A stretch of 64,000 nt of DNA, from NCBI RefSeq assembly GCF_000949425.1, contig NZ_CP010976.1, positions 2,294,001 to 2,358,000 of the forward strand, written 5' to 3'. Of the stretch, positions 1 to 9,111 are shown in pieces. Position numbers and translations under genes: made by a program. Within the stretch, counting starts at the first letter, position 1, and each line of letters opens with the position of its first letter. The DNA is from Paenibacillus sp. IHBB 10380. GTDB taxonomy: Bacteria > Bacillota > Bacilli > Paenibacillales > Paenibacillaceae. The notes under the pieces were generated by a model. The model was not told where the DNA came from. It made no database searches and was given only the letters and a program-made list of their open reading frames with translations.

Positions 1-1703
1 GTTGGCAGATCGGCACGGGCAATTACCGCACTGGTGAAGTTATGAGCTTCGTAAAAAAATCGAGCATTGATGCCATGAACAGCTGGCTCAATACTGCTTA
101 TCACCGCCAACTCATCCTTAGTCCCATGTATGACGAGATTGGCATTGGGCTCGTAGACGGTACTGCCGTCGTCGATCTTGCCGCGACTTCTCCTTTGTCT
201 TCGATCAATAATGGTATCGCATTGTACCCTTATGATGGAATGAAGAACACCGGAGTTGGATTCTATGGCATGGAAATCCCGAATCCACTGGATCAATTTG
301 ACGTCAAATTCTCGGGGTACATTATATCGGCTACCACGGATAAAAATCTCACATGGCATGAGGCTGTCATTACTGACGAGAGCGGCGCGATTGTCCCGTA
401 CTTTGAGGAAGTAAAGCGAAACGACACGTTATTCTTGTATACCAAGTCGGTGCTGAAGGGCTACCATACCTATACCGTATCCCTCGATTACCAGGTAGAA
501 GGTTCGTCCGAGAAGCGGAGCAAAGTCTGGTCATTTACAACGGGCCAAGGAAATAAATTGTCTAGTCTGTCGGCAAAGTATCCAGAGATTGTCATCAACG
601 AAGGCGCTCAACAGCCTATTCAGGCGATTGCCATGTATAACGATGGTTCCACCATGCCGATCACTTCTGAGGTGAAATATACTAGCAGCCGTCCAATTGG
701 ATTAAGTGTTTCTTCGACCGGGATTATAAAGGGGCTAAAAGCTGGCGACTACGTTGTCACGATAGCGTCTGGCAGCATCAAAGAACAAGTAACGGTCAAG
801 GTACTAGCTAAACTAAAAATCAAATCGTACCTATCCGTTGATCCTGTCATATTGACGGACATCACGGGGCATAAATCCCAATCTGCCATTGAGTGGGCCC
901 TGCACTCAGGCATTATGCAAGGCTACGCCAATGGTACGTTCAAGCCAGATGCGACCGTAAGTGAAGCGGATTTCTGGACAATGCTACTAAGGATGTACAA
1001 AGTCAACTATGAGGGCTATGCCCCAGCTAAGAAAAAACATTGGGCTGATGGTGCCTATAAGATCGCTGCCGACCGTAACTTTCCTCTGGACGGACTGAAG
1101 AATCCTGCCGCAAGGAATGTATCAATAACACGGCAGAAGGCAGCAGAGATTATAGTGGCAGCGGATGGTTTCAATTATATAGGTACCAATGCGGTATGGT
1201 ACATGATCACAACGGACTATGTAAGGGGCGTAACGGAACGGTCCCTTGAGGGTTTCAAAGGGGAGAATGTAATCACGCGGGCCGATGCAGCCGAGTTGTT
1301 GAAGTATTTGCAGCCCCAAGTGACCGAGTTACGTGGAAGACCAATCGGTCTAAGCCCGGGAGAGACACTACCACGACTGCCAAAGAAGGAAGTATATGTG
1401 AAGCCGGACAAACTGGAAGATTACATGCTGGTAGCGGAATTCCACGCTGACCATTCGCTTACGATTGAGGGGAAATTCCAGCCTTTTGCTGGCAAGCAGA
1501 TGACAATCAGGGTACAGTCTGGTGGAAAAACACCTAAGCATATTGAGGAAGTTAATGTCTCGCTCGACAGCAATGGTGTATTTAAAATAACGGCCCCTGG
1601 TCCGTACGACCAAGAATCACTGAATTTGTATTTTGAAACTGTGGAAGTGAGCTATTGGATCGATGTCAATTATAATAGTATAAACTCCAGCCAATATCGA
1701 TAA
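1..1703 (+). CDS. CAP-domain / Ig-like / SLH surface protein, 5' end outside window
   Basis: The frame is open from the window edge (codons from position 3), so the ATG at 42 is internal. Reading from position 3 gives WQIG then about 20 residues to SSIDAMNSWLNTAYHRQLIL..YDEIGIGL. This matches the C-terminal half of a CAP (SCP/YkwD-like) extracellular domain, with its W..S..HR..IL and EIGIG motifs. Next comes a bacterial Ig-like (Big_2) region at about codons 195-275 of the visible part. Three SLH repeats follow at about codons 285-455; the first has the GIMQGYANGTFKPD signature, and repeats two and three are more diverged. The last 110 residues resemble no domain I know. SLH repeats bind pyruvylated secondary wall polymer, so the protein is probably displayed on the wall. 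The role of the CAP domain is unknown. No operon partner is visible. Confidence 0.85.
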   Translation, partial: WQIGTGNYRTGEVMSFVKKSSIDAMNSWLNTAYHRQLILSPMYDEIGIGLVDGTAVVDLAATSPLSSINNGIALYPYDGMKNTGVGFYGMEIPNPLDQFDVKFSGYIISATTDKNLTWHEAVITDESGAIVPYFEEVKRNDTLFLYTKSVLKGYHTYTVSLDYQVEGSSEKRSKVWSFTTGQGNKLSSLSAKYPEIVINEGAQQPIQAIAMYNDGSTMPITSEVKYTSSRPIGLSVSSTGIIKGLKAGDYVVTIASGSIKEQVTVKVLAKLKIKSYLSVDPVILTDITGHKSQSAIEWALHSGIMQGYANGTFKPDATVSEADFWTMLLRMYKVNYEGYAPAKKKHWADGAYKIAADRNFPLDGLKNPAARNVSITRQKAAEIIVAADGFNYIGTNAVWYMITTDYVRGVTERSLEGFKGENVITRADAAELLKYLQPQVTELRGRPIGLSPGETLPRLPKKEVYVKPDKLEDYMLVAEFHADHSLTIEGKFQPFAGKQMTIRVQSGGKTPKHIEEVNVSLDSNGVFKITAPGPYDQESLNLYFETVEVSYWIDVNYNSINSSQYR

Positions 1704-1777
1704 ATACAGACGAAACTCGGTTCTTATCAATCAGCGACTGGACATACTGCTGTGCGAAGGTGTATGCGGGTATCCGG

Positions 1778-1854
1778 TGAAGTGCGCACCCCTTAGAATA
1801 GACATTGGATCCCCCTCGGGGTTTAGCCGATGAAATTATATGGGGTGCACTTCA
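1778..1854. repeat. 77-bp element with 13-15 bp terminal inverted repeats (IS3-type end remnant?)
   Basis: TGAAGTGCGCACCCC at the left pairs with GGGGTGCACTTCA at the right, with about 49 bp between. The TGAAGTGC tip is shared with the terminal repeat of the intact IS3-family element at 53076-54810. I infer a deleted IS3-family element or a MITE-like derivative. The rest of 1704-2279 carries no gene I can support; a 77-codon minus-strand ORF at 1972-2205 has no ribosome binding site. Confidence 0.45.
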
Positions 1855-2279
1855 CTCTTTCGGAGAGCCATCGTATAGCCTTACTTTTACTTTTGTAATA
1901 TCAGGGTCGAAAATTAAGCCGACAACCAGCACACATTCATCCCGAATAGACACCCTACTTAATCTCCGTCCTTAAATTTTCACGCCCCAATCAAAGCCCT
2001 GATTGCTCTTGCTGTAACAAGACCAGCCGACCGCTTGGTTGGTTCCGATAAAAATGCCGGAAGAGTCCTCGATATTGTTAACAATTAAATAGTTGAAAAT
2101 CACGCATGCCCTTTGATGAGACAGGTTCAAGCAACCCCCTCCATGCAGATGGTTGCCTATTTCGCTCTTCAATTGAGCGTATATACCAAAGTTATATTCC
2201 CCCATTTAGTAAAATTGCATGGATTTTGACCACGACAATAAGCGCATCCACCTGTATTAACGGAGCCCCATGCAGAGAC

Positions 2280-3377
2280 TCACTTGGCCGTCGCCATAAC
2301 ATTCGTTCGCTCCAAAATATCAAATAACGCCTCGTTGAATTTCTCCTTCCGGTCAAGCATGGCAATATGACCCGCATCCGGAATGGAGTAAAACAGCTTG
2401 AGCGGCGCTTGTATTGTTGAAAAGAATTCCTGTGCCAGTGGATAGGGTGTTTGCCAGTCCCGCTCGCCATGTATATAAAAGACAGGTATTTCAAATGTAG
2501 CACCCATAGACGACAGATCGAACGATTCCATTAAATATTTCCAAATATGACGCTGTCCGTCGCCAAATGCTCCGGAGATGAAAAAATAGCTCATATCCTT
2601 GAGAGTATAAAACGGTGAACATAAAGCATTGATGATAAGCTCTATTGTAGGACCGGCCGATAACTTATATTTTCTTTGAAATTTTCGAGCCTTCGTAAGT
2701 TTCCTGATCATTTCGTCATCGAATGCGAGCGGAGGGTAAGGTTTCAAACGAAGAAGAGCTTGATAATCGTTGTCGTTTCCCGCTTCTTTCGCCGATTCCA
2801 GTACTTTTTCATAGCCGACGCGTTCATTGTCAATCATATTGACAACCTGCCCTACGCCGATATAAGCCTGCACAAGCTCCGGATATTTTTTACTGAACAG
2901 GCTGCCTAGCACCGAGCCCCATGAATGTCCCAAAATGATAATCTTCTCTTTGTGATACTTATTTTTCAAATATTCCACAATTTCATAAGTATCCTGTACG
3001 ATACGGTCAACCGTGGTTGTTGGCGCAACTTGTTTCGGATCATTATTGAAATAGGTTTTGCCGCTGTTTCTTTGATCCCAATGTACGACCGTGACACGTT
3101 TCTCCCAAGGGATCTGAAACTCTTGGGCAAACGGCAGTATAGGCTCTCCCGGGCCGCCATGCAAAAACAGCATCACAGGATTGTCAATGTCCTCGCCCCG
3201 ATGATGCAAATATTGCGAAATGCCCCCGATGGTTACGAATTCTCTGCAATCAATGCCTTTACTCATGGGGCTAATCCGAATTTGATTTGCCTTCTTCTTT
3301 TTCTTGTACTGGACAAACAAAACCAAGCAAACCATTAATATAAGCAATCCACCTAAAACTATTAATAAAACGCTCAT
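2280..3377 (-). CDS. membrane-anchored alpha/beta hydrolase, proline iminopeptidase-like (S33)
   Basis: The 365-residue protein begins with one hydrophobic segment (residues 3-23) followed by a KKKKK stretch, so the catalytic domain should be anchored in the membrane. The alpha/beta hydrolase core shows the oxyanion motif HGGPG at 73-77, HWDQRNSGKT at 99-108, the nucleophile elbow GHSWGS with Ser at 152, an acid in HGERDW, and the catalytic His in AGHIAML near the C-terminus. HGGPG plus DQRGxG-like motifs are typical of the proline iminopeptidase (peptidase S33) group. The substrate cannot be read from sequence. The TetR gene lies just upstream in the same orientation and may control it. Confidence 0.8.
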   Translation of the reverse strand: MSVLLIVLGGLLILMVCLVLFVQYKKKKKANQIRISPMSKGIDCREFVTIGGISQYLHHRGEDIDNPVMLFLHGGPGEPILPFAQEFQIPWEKRVTVVHWDQRNSGKTYFNNDPKQVAPTTTVDRIVQDTYEIVEYLKNKYHKEKIIILGHSWGSVLGSLFSKKYPELVQAYIGVGQVVNMIDNERVGYEKVLESAKEAGNDNDYQALLRLKPYPPLAFDDEMIRKLTKARKFQRKYKLSAGPTIELIINALCSPFYTLKDMSYFFISGAFGDGQRHIWKYLMESFDLSSMGATFEIPVFYIHGERDWQTPYPLAQEFFSTIQAPLKLFYSIPDAGHIAMLDRKEKFNEALFDILERTNVMATAK

Positions 3378-3468
3378 AGGTACCTCCGATAACTGATATG
3401 ACCACGGTTCCGCTCAACAGAACAATGGCCAATCCCATACGACAGTTTGTATATCTTTAGGAATTCTC

Positions 3469-4062
3469 TCATTGCTTGGCTCCCCCCGCCATGTAATCGG
3501 CAATGGAATGAACGAGTATATCCAAAGCCTTCTCTCTTCCCCGCTCACCAAAAGGCATATCTGTCGAACCCATAAAATGGAGCGCATTCATTAGATATGC
3601 AAGCACATCAATCTCGCATCCCGATTCGTCAATGCCGCAAAGCGACAGCGTCCTGCTAAAATAGTCGTTAGATTTTAATGCTTCCCAGTCTGCCGCCTCA
3701 TCTGGAAGCTTACGAAGCAGATACTCTATATCCGATGGAGAAACGTAGAGAACAATACTGTCCGCTGCCAGATAGATTTCCTTCAATGCCTTTATAAGTC
3801 TTTCTTTCAATTTTATTTTTTCGGACAAAACGGACTCTACTTTCTCAAACATTCTATTCTCGCTCTTTTTGATAATCGTATAGAGGAGTTCTTCTTTGGA
3901 ATTGTAGTACGAGTAAAAGGAACCTTTACCGATATTTGTCGCATTGGTGATATCCTCCACAGTAACCCGCTTTACGCCTTTTTTGCGAATCAGTTCAATC
4001 CCTTTTGTATACATCGCTTCTCTCACCATTTCTTTTTCATGTTCGGTGACAATCTTAGGCAT
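3469..4062 (-). CDS. TetR/AcrR family transcriptional regulator
   Basis: The 197-residue protein has an N-terminal TetR helix-turn-helix at about residues 28-58 (VEDITNATNIGKGSFYSYYNSKEELL), the family's most conserved region. It is followed by a helical ligand-binding domain with no recognisable ligand signature. The start is supported by a purine-rich AGGAGGGGG run just upstream. The gene lies upstream of the S33-like hydrolase with a gap of about 90 bp, so the two may form a transcription unit. A 7-bp-arm palindrome directly upstream of the start is the likely autoregulatory operator. Confidence 0.9.
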   Translation of the reverse strand: MPKIVTEHEKEMVREAMYTKGIELIRKKGVKRVTVEDITNATNIGKGSFYSYYNSKEELLYTIIKKSENRMFEKVESVLSEKIKLKERLIKALKEIYLAADSIVLYVSPSDIEYLLRKLPDEAADWEALKSNDYFSRTLSLCGIDESGCEIDVLAYLMNALHFMGSTDMPFGERGREKALDILVHSIADYMAGGAKQ

Positions 4063-4080
4063 AATCCCCCTCCTTTTAAT

Positions 4081-4103
4081 GACTATAAATCAATTATATA
4101 GTC
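4081..4103. promoter_or_regulatory. candidate TetR operator palindrome
   Basis: GACTATA and TATAGTC are separated by 9 bp and begin 19 bp upstream of the regulator's ATG. Size and position fit a TetR-family autoregulatory operator (inference). Confidence 0.6.
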
Positions 4104-4915
4104 AATAAAAATATATTACCCTCTTTTTCCGCTTCTTACAAGATATTTTGTTTGAGTGAGCCGGTAGCATGCAACGACAATGTATTGAGGAAGCCCTGCG
4201 ACCAGAAAGTCCAAGTTCCGTGTAGTCGCCGACCCCATTCACTACAGGGAGAGGAGTTCCCCTGTTCTGAAGGCCAATTCTCAGTGGTTTGGAAGCCGGT
4301 AACAATGTACGGGATATCCCTTTAAAAGAATTGTTTGGGTACATAGGAATGAATAAAAATTCTCATATATATATTTATATTTTTACTTTTTCACCGTGTT
4401 TACGGGAACCCGTCGTAGACGGACTTGAGCTATGTAGCCATGTTTACCAGACTGTTACCGGAAGTTACCGAAACTTGTGTACAGGCGCTCGGAATGGTTT
4501 GCTTTTGCTTTAGTCTTACGTCGCTTGTTTAGTCGTGATGTTCTGTAATCCGCGTTTATGTGTATACTTCCTTGTCCTAGTGCTGTGTATAACCAAGGTT
4601 TAGAATTACTGGTGTACGGTTAGACGTGACGTGCAGTACTGCTGTGTGCTTGGTTTTGTTTTCTGACCACATCTTGGGGTACTACACTGAACAAAGTCCC
4701 ATGTTGTTTGAAGTGAATGTGGCTAACGATGCCCAAAGGAGGGCTCTCTCTGAGACGTATTGGGCGCTGATGGGGTCAAGACTTTGCGCTAAGACCCATT
4801 CATCTGCAAGTTGTGGCAATGTGTTTGTAATCACTTTTCGCCATAATGGGAAGCTGGAGCGATTGGATTAGTTATGAGGGAAATCCGGTGGCTACTGGGA
4901 AAGAGTGAATGAGGA
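4104..4915. other. gap with one short gene relic
   Basis: No gene is supported over about 800 bp. Short ORFs on both strands lack ribosome binding sites and recognisable motifs. Near the right end (4848-4910, + strand) about 20 codons, beginning near SWSDWIS and ending in TGKE then stop, resemble the tail of a second relic at 11981-12118. A terminator-like hairpin follows immediately. Confidence 0.4.
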
Positions 4916-4942
4916 AAGCCCGCGTTGGGCGCAGGCTTTTTT
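4916..4942 (+). terminator. rho-independent terminator-like hairpin
   Basis: AGCCCGCG pairs with CGCAGGCT (one mismatch) around a short loop and is followed by a run of T on the + strand. It sits directly after the SWSDW relic, so it was probably that gene's terminator. Confidence 0.6.
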
Positions 4943-5107
4943 AGTTGATCATATGGCGATGTAGGGCTCATACCGTGTGCCTGAGATATCTCAAGACAGA
5001 AATACAAGGTATGACCGTACAATCGCTTTTTCTTTTCTTTTTTATTTACTATCGTTTGTCTTTCTGGGGCTAGCAACATAAATGAAGGGGTACTCGCCTT
5101 TGCTTAT

Positions 5108-5252
5108 CTTCCATTTCCATTCAGAATTAAATTCCCGTCTGCCTTAACCCGGATATCTTTTTTGCTCCGCAGTTCAATCCCATGTTCATCCAGCAGTCGG
5201 ATCACCACTTCATCATCATTACCCCGTTTTAATTAATGATTGGATATCCCAT
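5108..5252 (-). pseudogene. fragment resembling a tail-spike/VgrG-like C-terminus
   Basis: On the minus strand an ATG opens as MGYPIIN and stops at once. In another frame about 40 codons follow: RGNDDEVVIRLLDEHGIELR, then SKKDIRVKADGNLILNG, then stop. The alternating pattern around SKKDIRVKADG resembles the beta-helical C-terminal part of VgrG/gp5-like tail proteins (inference from pattern only). The same MGYPI opening and similar flanking DNA recur at about 7640-7700, so this is one of two related decayed copies, each lying just downstream of a paralogous VCBS-like gene. Confidence 0.4.
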
Positions 5253-5272
5253 GTTCCTGCTCCTTTCATTGG

Positions 5273-6388
5273 CTAGTTTACGTTTATCCGTTGTTTGCTT
5301 ACGTATTGAATGACATTATTAAGTGTGCGGTTATGTTCTGCTTGATTTATTTCTTTATCCAGTTCAGGTAGCGTAATAAACTTGTTGTCTTTTGTCTGAA
5401 AATAAGCACCTGCCACAGGACGAGTTTCTACCCCGTTTTTATTGACTCCCGTAACATAATCCGCAATGATCACAATATCCGTTCGTCCATCTTGGTTCAA
5501 ATCCTTAAATGCTACAGCCTTAACCTTATCAATCATTCTACCTGTATTACCATAAAATTCAGGGAAATTGTATACAACTTTGTTCTCGTAGTCTTCCTTT
5601 CCGTTCCCTGTCAAAAAAAATTGAGCTTGTATGAAACTGTGATTTTTCTCATTCTTTAAAGTAGACACAAATCTGACGTTCTTCCACCCCGCTAGAGAAG
5701 CATTAAAAGACTGTTTCTTTTGAATAATATACGGTTCCATATTAAGATCTATCTGACCATCCTCTTCCAAAAAATTAACATAAGGTTGTTCTTTGATAGA
5801 CTTTCCCATATTATATTCGATGAAAATGTTATCTATTTTTCTGGTTGAAGTATCCCAGCTAATACATAAGTGAAGTCCATTTTTGGAATAGGTCAAAAGT
5901 CCATTGGTAACACTATCTGGCTGCCCATAAATTTGTAGCGTCTCTTCAAGCGTATCACCTATTTTGAGTCCTCTTCTGGTCGTTATTTTGGGAGATTCGA
6001 TACTGGCGGCTACCAGATAACTCTCTCCATCTACCAGATCTTCGCCCTCAAGTTCAATTTTAGACAAAACTACGAATCGAATCTCTGGCTCTTCATATCC
6101 TGGATAAGACAAGTTCCATCGTCTAAACTCGCCATTTCCACTGATGAATCCATTATTGCTCGCTTCGTATCCTTCACCATATCCCCACATGGCAATAAGA
6201 TCTTTAATATTGGTACTTTTAGTGAACTGCTCGGAACGATATGAGATTGTAAAATCATCTTCCTGAAGCGCCTTTGGTTTAAGGGAAACCGCATTATTAC
6301 TCTGAACAGATTCTTTGCTCTGTCCATTGTTTTTTATATCTTTAATTTTCCATTTGCCTGATTTTTTTTCCAGAATGAACGTTAGTTC
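5273..6388 (-). CDS. 3' half of a frameshifted lipoprotein gene (FG-GAP-like domain)
   Basis: The first ATG in this frame is at 6190, but the frame is open and protein-like up to 6388. There it meets the upstream gene exactly at an A7 run. The segment from about 6388 reads ELTFILEKKSGKWKIKDI, a natural continuation of the upstream ORF's last residues. The C-terminal 130 residues include FKDLNQDGRTDIVIIADYVTG, an FG-GAP/VCBS-like calcium-loop motif, and end in NVIQYVSKQRINVN. They are clearly homologous to the end of the gene at 7716-9086. I therefore treat this as the second half of one protein of about 710 residues. Either a -1 frameshift at A_AAA_AAG or a mutation separates the halves. Function unknown; export is inferred from the N-terminal half. 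Confidence 0.6.
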   Translation of the reverse strand, partial: ELTFILEKKSGKWKIKDIKNNGQSKESVQSNNAVSLKPKALQEDDFTISYRSEQFTKSTNIKDLIAMWGYGEGYEASNNGFISGNGEFRRWNLSYPGYEEPEIRFVVLSKIELEGEDLVDGESYLVAASIESPKITTRRGLKIGDTLEETLQIYGQPDSVTNGLLTYSKNGLHLCISWDTSTRKIDNIFIEYNMGKSIKEQPYVNFLEEDGQIDLNMEPYIIQKKQSFNASLAGWKNVRFVSTLKNEKNHSFIQAQFFLTGNGKEDYENKVVYNFPEFYGNTGRMIDKVKAVAFKDLNQDGRTDIVIIADYVTGVNKNGVETRPVAGAYFQTKDNKFITLPELDKEINQAEHNRTLNNVIQYVSKQRINVN

Positions 6389-7404
6389 TTTTTTTCCTCA
6401 CCGTCTTCCGTCATCTCTGATCCGTCCTGAACCAAGAATGTTTTCTGTTGACCTTGGTTAGCAACCTCAGAGATGTTTAATTCCAATCCGCCGTAATCCA
6501 TTAAGGAAAAGTTAAACATATCTTCAATATCATAAGTTTTGCTTACTACTGTTACTACCGAATCAGTGAATAAATCTACCTCTTGTATGTGGAATTCAAA
6601 TCTCTTCATTAAATGTATATCTTCCAGATAATTTTGAATCACAGCCTTTGGATCACTCGGATATATAAATTCCTTAGGATCTTCTTGATATAATAACTCA
6701 GATTGTTCAGGCCCTGTTCCATCATATTTCTGGTAGAGCATTACTCTATGCTTTTGAGTATCTTGAACATCATAATAACTTACAGTTTCAAAAATACCAT
6801 CTTCATTAATATCTTCTAACTCTCTGATTCCTCTCCCCGTAGCTCCAGGATAATCATAATTAATAATTTCTATCTGATTATGTTGTAGTTCATATATTAC
6901 AAACCCTTCGGCACCATACATTTCTCCATAAGAATAGACAACGATAAATTTACGCAATGTCTGGTCTAAACTCATAATCTTCATCTCCGTATTAATGTGT
7001 GCTGTTACAATTGGATCCTTTAACTCTCCAATCGTACTAAATTCCCCCCCTTTATTACCTATCACATTTATTTGTTGAAATTCGTCCGGTTTGTCTCCAA
7101 AGGCGATAATGTATTCTGCATTTCCATCTCCATCAACGTCTTCTTTAATTACTTTCTGCTGTTTCATATCAGGCGGTCGAGTTTGTTCTATAAACTGCTT
7201 TAATTTGTTAGCTTCGTCCAAAGCATCTTGACTTACTTCTTTCGCAGTTTGACCGCTGTTAACAATCTGAGAATTGGATGTAGATACTGATGTGTTGCTA
7301 CTAGCAGTAGTTTTTGTATGTAATTCTGTATGCGGGTTACATCCTGAAATGAACAGTATAGCGATACAGCCAATGATCATCATACAATTTTTTCTGTAAA
7401 TCAT
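6382..7404 (-). CDS. lipoprotein with FG-GAP-like motif, 5' half of frameshifted gene
   Basis: I chose the ATG at 7404 because AGAGGGGGAAAT lies just before it; an upstream ATG at 7437 has no such site. The product starts MIYRKNC, followed by a hydrophobic stretch and the lipobox ISGC, so it is a predicted lipoprotein. Two acidic loops, KEDVDGDGNAEYIIAFGD and EDINEDGIFETVSYYD, are FG-GAP/EF-hand-like calcium loops found in beta-propeller surface proteins. The ORF ends EEKKN-stop at 6382. The same sequence can slip -1 at 6394-6388 (A_AAA_AAG) into the downstream frame, which continues without interruption to 5273. Function unknown. Confidence 0.65.
   Translation of the reverse strand: MIYRKNCMMIIGCIAILFISGCNPHTELHTKTTASSNTSVSTSNSQIVNSGQTAKEVSQDALDEANKLKQFIEQTRPPDMKQQKVIKEDVDGDGNAEYIIAFGDKPDEFQQINVIGNKGGEFSTIGELKDPIVTAHINTEMKIMSLDQTLRKFIVVYSYGEMYGAEGFVIYELQHNQIEIINYDYPGATGRGIRELEDINEDGIFETVSYYDVQDTQKHRVMLYQKYDGTGPEQSELLYQEDPKEFIYPSDPKAVIQNYLEDIHLMKRFEFHIQEVDLFTDSVVTVVSKTYDIEDMFNFSLMDYGGLELNISEVANQGQQKTFLVQDGSEMTEDGEEKKN
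6388..6394 (-). promoter_or_regulatory. A_AAA_AAG slippery heptamer in the lipoprotein gene
   Basis: On the minus strand the codons GAA AAA AAG AAC TAA place the heptamer A_AAA_AAG in the X_XXY_YYZ phase. A -1 slip joins the ORFs 6382-7404 and 5273-6388. The identical heptamer in the same phase drives the IS3 orfA/orfB fusion elsewhere in the window. Confidence 0.45.
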
Positions 7405-7440
7405 ATTTCCCCCTCTTTCGTAGAAAATGTATTTCACCCA

Positions 7441-7705
7441 GATTTTGGATGTGAGGGCATGGGCGAAGCAGTGGATGACATATTTTTAAATACAGGTATT
7501 CTAAAAATCATAGGGGCATCTACCATTTTTCCTATTCCTTCATCCAAATATTCCGTATATTTTTCCGTCTGGGAGCCTGTTAGCACACCTGTCAGATATA
7601 CCTTTACATGCTCGTTTATCTTCTCATCACCTTAATCTTAGGATTTTGAAGCGGGAGGGCGGTACCGTCGAAATAGACAATTGGATATCCCATAGTTATG
7701 ACTCT
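7441..7705 (-). pseudogene. decayed gene: phage-tail-like start joined to glucosaminidase-like C-terminus
   Basis: The minus strand opens ATG with MGYPIVYFDGTALPLQNPK and then stops. That start resembles DUF6711-like phage tail proteins of Paenibacillaceae (from memory, not verified). In a second frame follow INEHVKVYLTGVLTGSQTEK, a run through YTEYLDEGIGKMVDAPM, and FRIPVFKNMSS before a stop. The FRIPV-N-M motif and preceding helix resemble the end of secreted endo-beta-N-acetylglucosaminidase domains. The two pieces are out of frame, so the locus is a relic. It lies between the two FG-GAP-like paralogues. Confidence 0.5.
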
Positions 7706-7715
7706 CCCTTATCAG

Positions 7716-9086
7716 TTAGTGTACGTTTACCCGTTGTTTACTTACGTATTGAATTACATCATAAAGCGTCCGATTGTGCCCTTTCCCGTTGATCTCCTCA
7801 TCCAGTTCGGGCCGTGTGATGAAGCTATGGTCTGGTTGCTGAAAATAAATACCTGCTACGGGAAATGGAACTTCACCCTCGGGGCCGCTCCCTGTAATGT
7901 ACTCACCAATGATCGCAATGTCAGTGTATCCATCCTGATTCATATCCTTGAAAGATACTCCCTTCACTGCCTTCAACATCCCTCTGTTATTGCCATTAAA
8001 TTCAGGGAACGTATATAAAATAGTATCTTCGCCATCCAATAGAAAAAAATTCGCCTGATTTAGCCCATGAGTATTACTTGTAGCGGATACAAACTTTACT
8101 TCTCCCCATCCTTTCAGGTTGGTGGTAAAGGATTGGTTGTTGTCTATGGCGTATTCATTGTTGTCTATTTTTTGCTGTTCTGCCCCATCAACATTAAATG
8201 ATTTTAATGCTTGCCGTATCTCAACACCTTTTCCAGAAAATTGAACAGTTAGACTTGCATCCTTATCACTTGTAATTACAAATCCATTCGTATCCTCTGA
8301 GATCTCTATACGCATTTCTATATACTGCTGGTTTTCTACAATTAGTGTATTATCATAAATACTCAGGTTCCAAAAATCAGTAGAACCAATTGTGTTAGTG
8401 AAACTATGTTTCTTCTCAGTCCATTTCTGATTGTCCAACTCCCACGCCGAAACAAATACAGGCTTAGGTGAATACAAAGAAACGTAGCCTCCTAATAAAA
8501 GCTCTATCTTATCTTTATTAGTACGAATCACAAAATCTCTAACCATCTCTGCACCTTCATTCATAACTAATTGGGCACGTACATGATGCTCATCATTCCA
8601 CCACTGAATAATTGTATATTTATCTTCTATCGTACCCTTTAGACCCAGAGGCGCCTGAAAATTAACCACTCTGATATTAAATTTTTTCTCTTCAAGTACT
8701 ACCGCTTTAGTAAATGAAAAAACTTCTTGATCAAACTTATTACTAAATTCACTATCCTTTATTTTTACACTTTCCTGCATGTTCATTAGAGCAACTAGCC
8801 CCGATGTAAACTGATCCAGATTGCTTTGTCTTATCTCTTCCTTTAAATCTTTATTTATACTGTTACTTAGTTTGTTTTTCAATTGTTCCAATTCACGTTG
8901 ATAGGAACCGCTTGAGGCCGACTCGTTAATACGGGACGAACCTATATCCGGTTTCGATTGGAAGTTTGAACTTTTTTCAAGTTTTGTTTGAAAGTTCGAA
9001 TTTTTTTCCGATTTTGATTGAAAGTTAGTACCTCCATTCAATGTAATACACAACAGTAACAGTAGTAAAACATGTAATGTTCTCAT
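7716..9086 (-). CDS. exported FG-GAP/VCBS-like protein, paralogue of the 5273-7404 gene
   Basis: The 456-residue product has a hydrophobic N-terminus (LHVLLLLLLCITL) that suggests a signal peptide; no clear lipobox is present. Near the N-terminus a short unit, SNFQSK / SNFQTK, is repeated about four times. A charged helical stretch (LEQLKNKLSNSINKDLKEEI) follows. The C-terminal 150 residues match the neighbouring frameshifted gene, including GWGEVKFVSA, YTFPEFNGN, the acidic loop FKDMNQDGYTDIAII and the ending NVIQYVSKQRVNVH. Function unknown. Tandem duplication followed by divergence is the simplest origin. Confidence 0.65.
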   Translation of the reverse strand: MRTLHVLLLLLLCITLNGGTNFQSKSEKNSNFQTKLEKSSNFQSKPDIGSSRINESASSGSYQRELEQLKNKLSNSINKDLKEEIRQSNLDQFTSGLVALMNMQESVKIKDSEFSNKFDQEVFSFTKAVVLEEKKFNIRVVNFQAPLGLKGTIEDKYTIIQWWNDEHHVRAQLVMNEGAEMVRDFVIRTNKDKIELLLGGYVSLYSPKPVFVSAWELDNQKWTEKKHSFTNTIGSTDFWNLSIYDNTLIVENQQYIEMRIEISEDTNGFVITSDKDASLTVQFSGKGVEIRQALKSFNVDGAEQQKIDNNEYAIDNNQSFTTNLKGWGEVKFVSATSNTHGLNQANFFLLDGEDTILYTFPEFNGNNRGMLKAVKGVSFKDMNQDGYTDIAIIGEYITGSGPEGEVPFPVAGIYFQQPDHSFITRPELDEEINGKGHNRTLYDVIQYVSKQRVNVH

Positions 9087-9111
9087 TTAATCCATATCCC
9101 CATTTTCACTT

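Noticed and set aside
1972-2205. 77-codon minus-strand ORF ending GFDWGVKI
   Set aside because: An in-frame stop directly precedes the ATG, there is no ribosome binding site, and no family is recognisable. It could be a relic, but I cannot support it as a gene.
4626-4871. 81-codon plus-strand ORF in the 4.1-5.1 kb gap
   Set aside because: No ribosome binding site, atypical residue composition with many Cys and Ser, and it overlaps the SWSDW relic in another frame.
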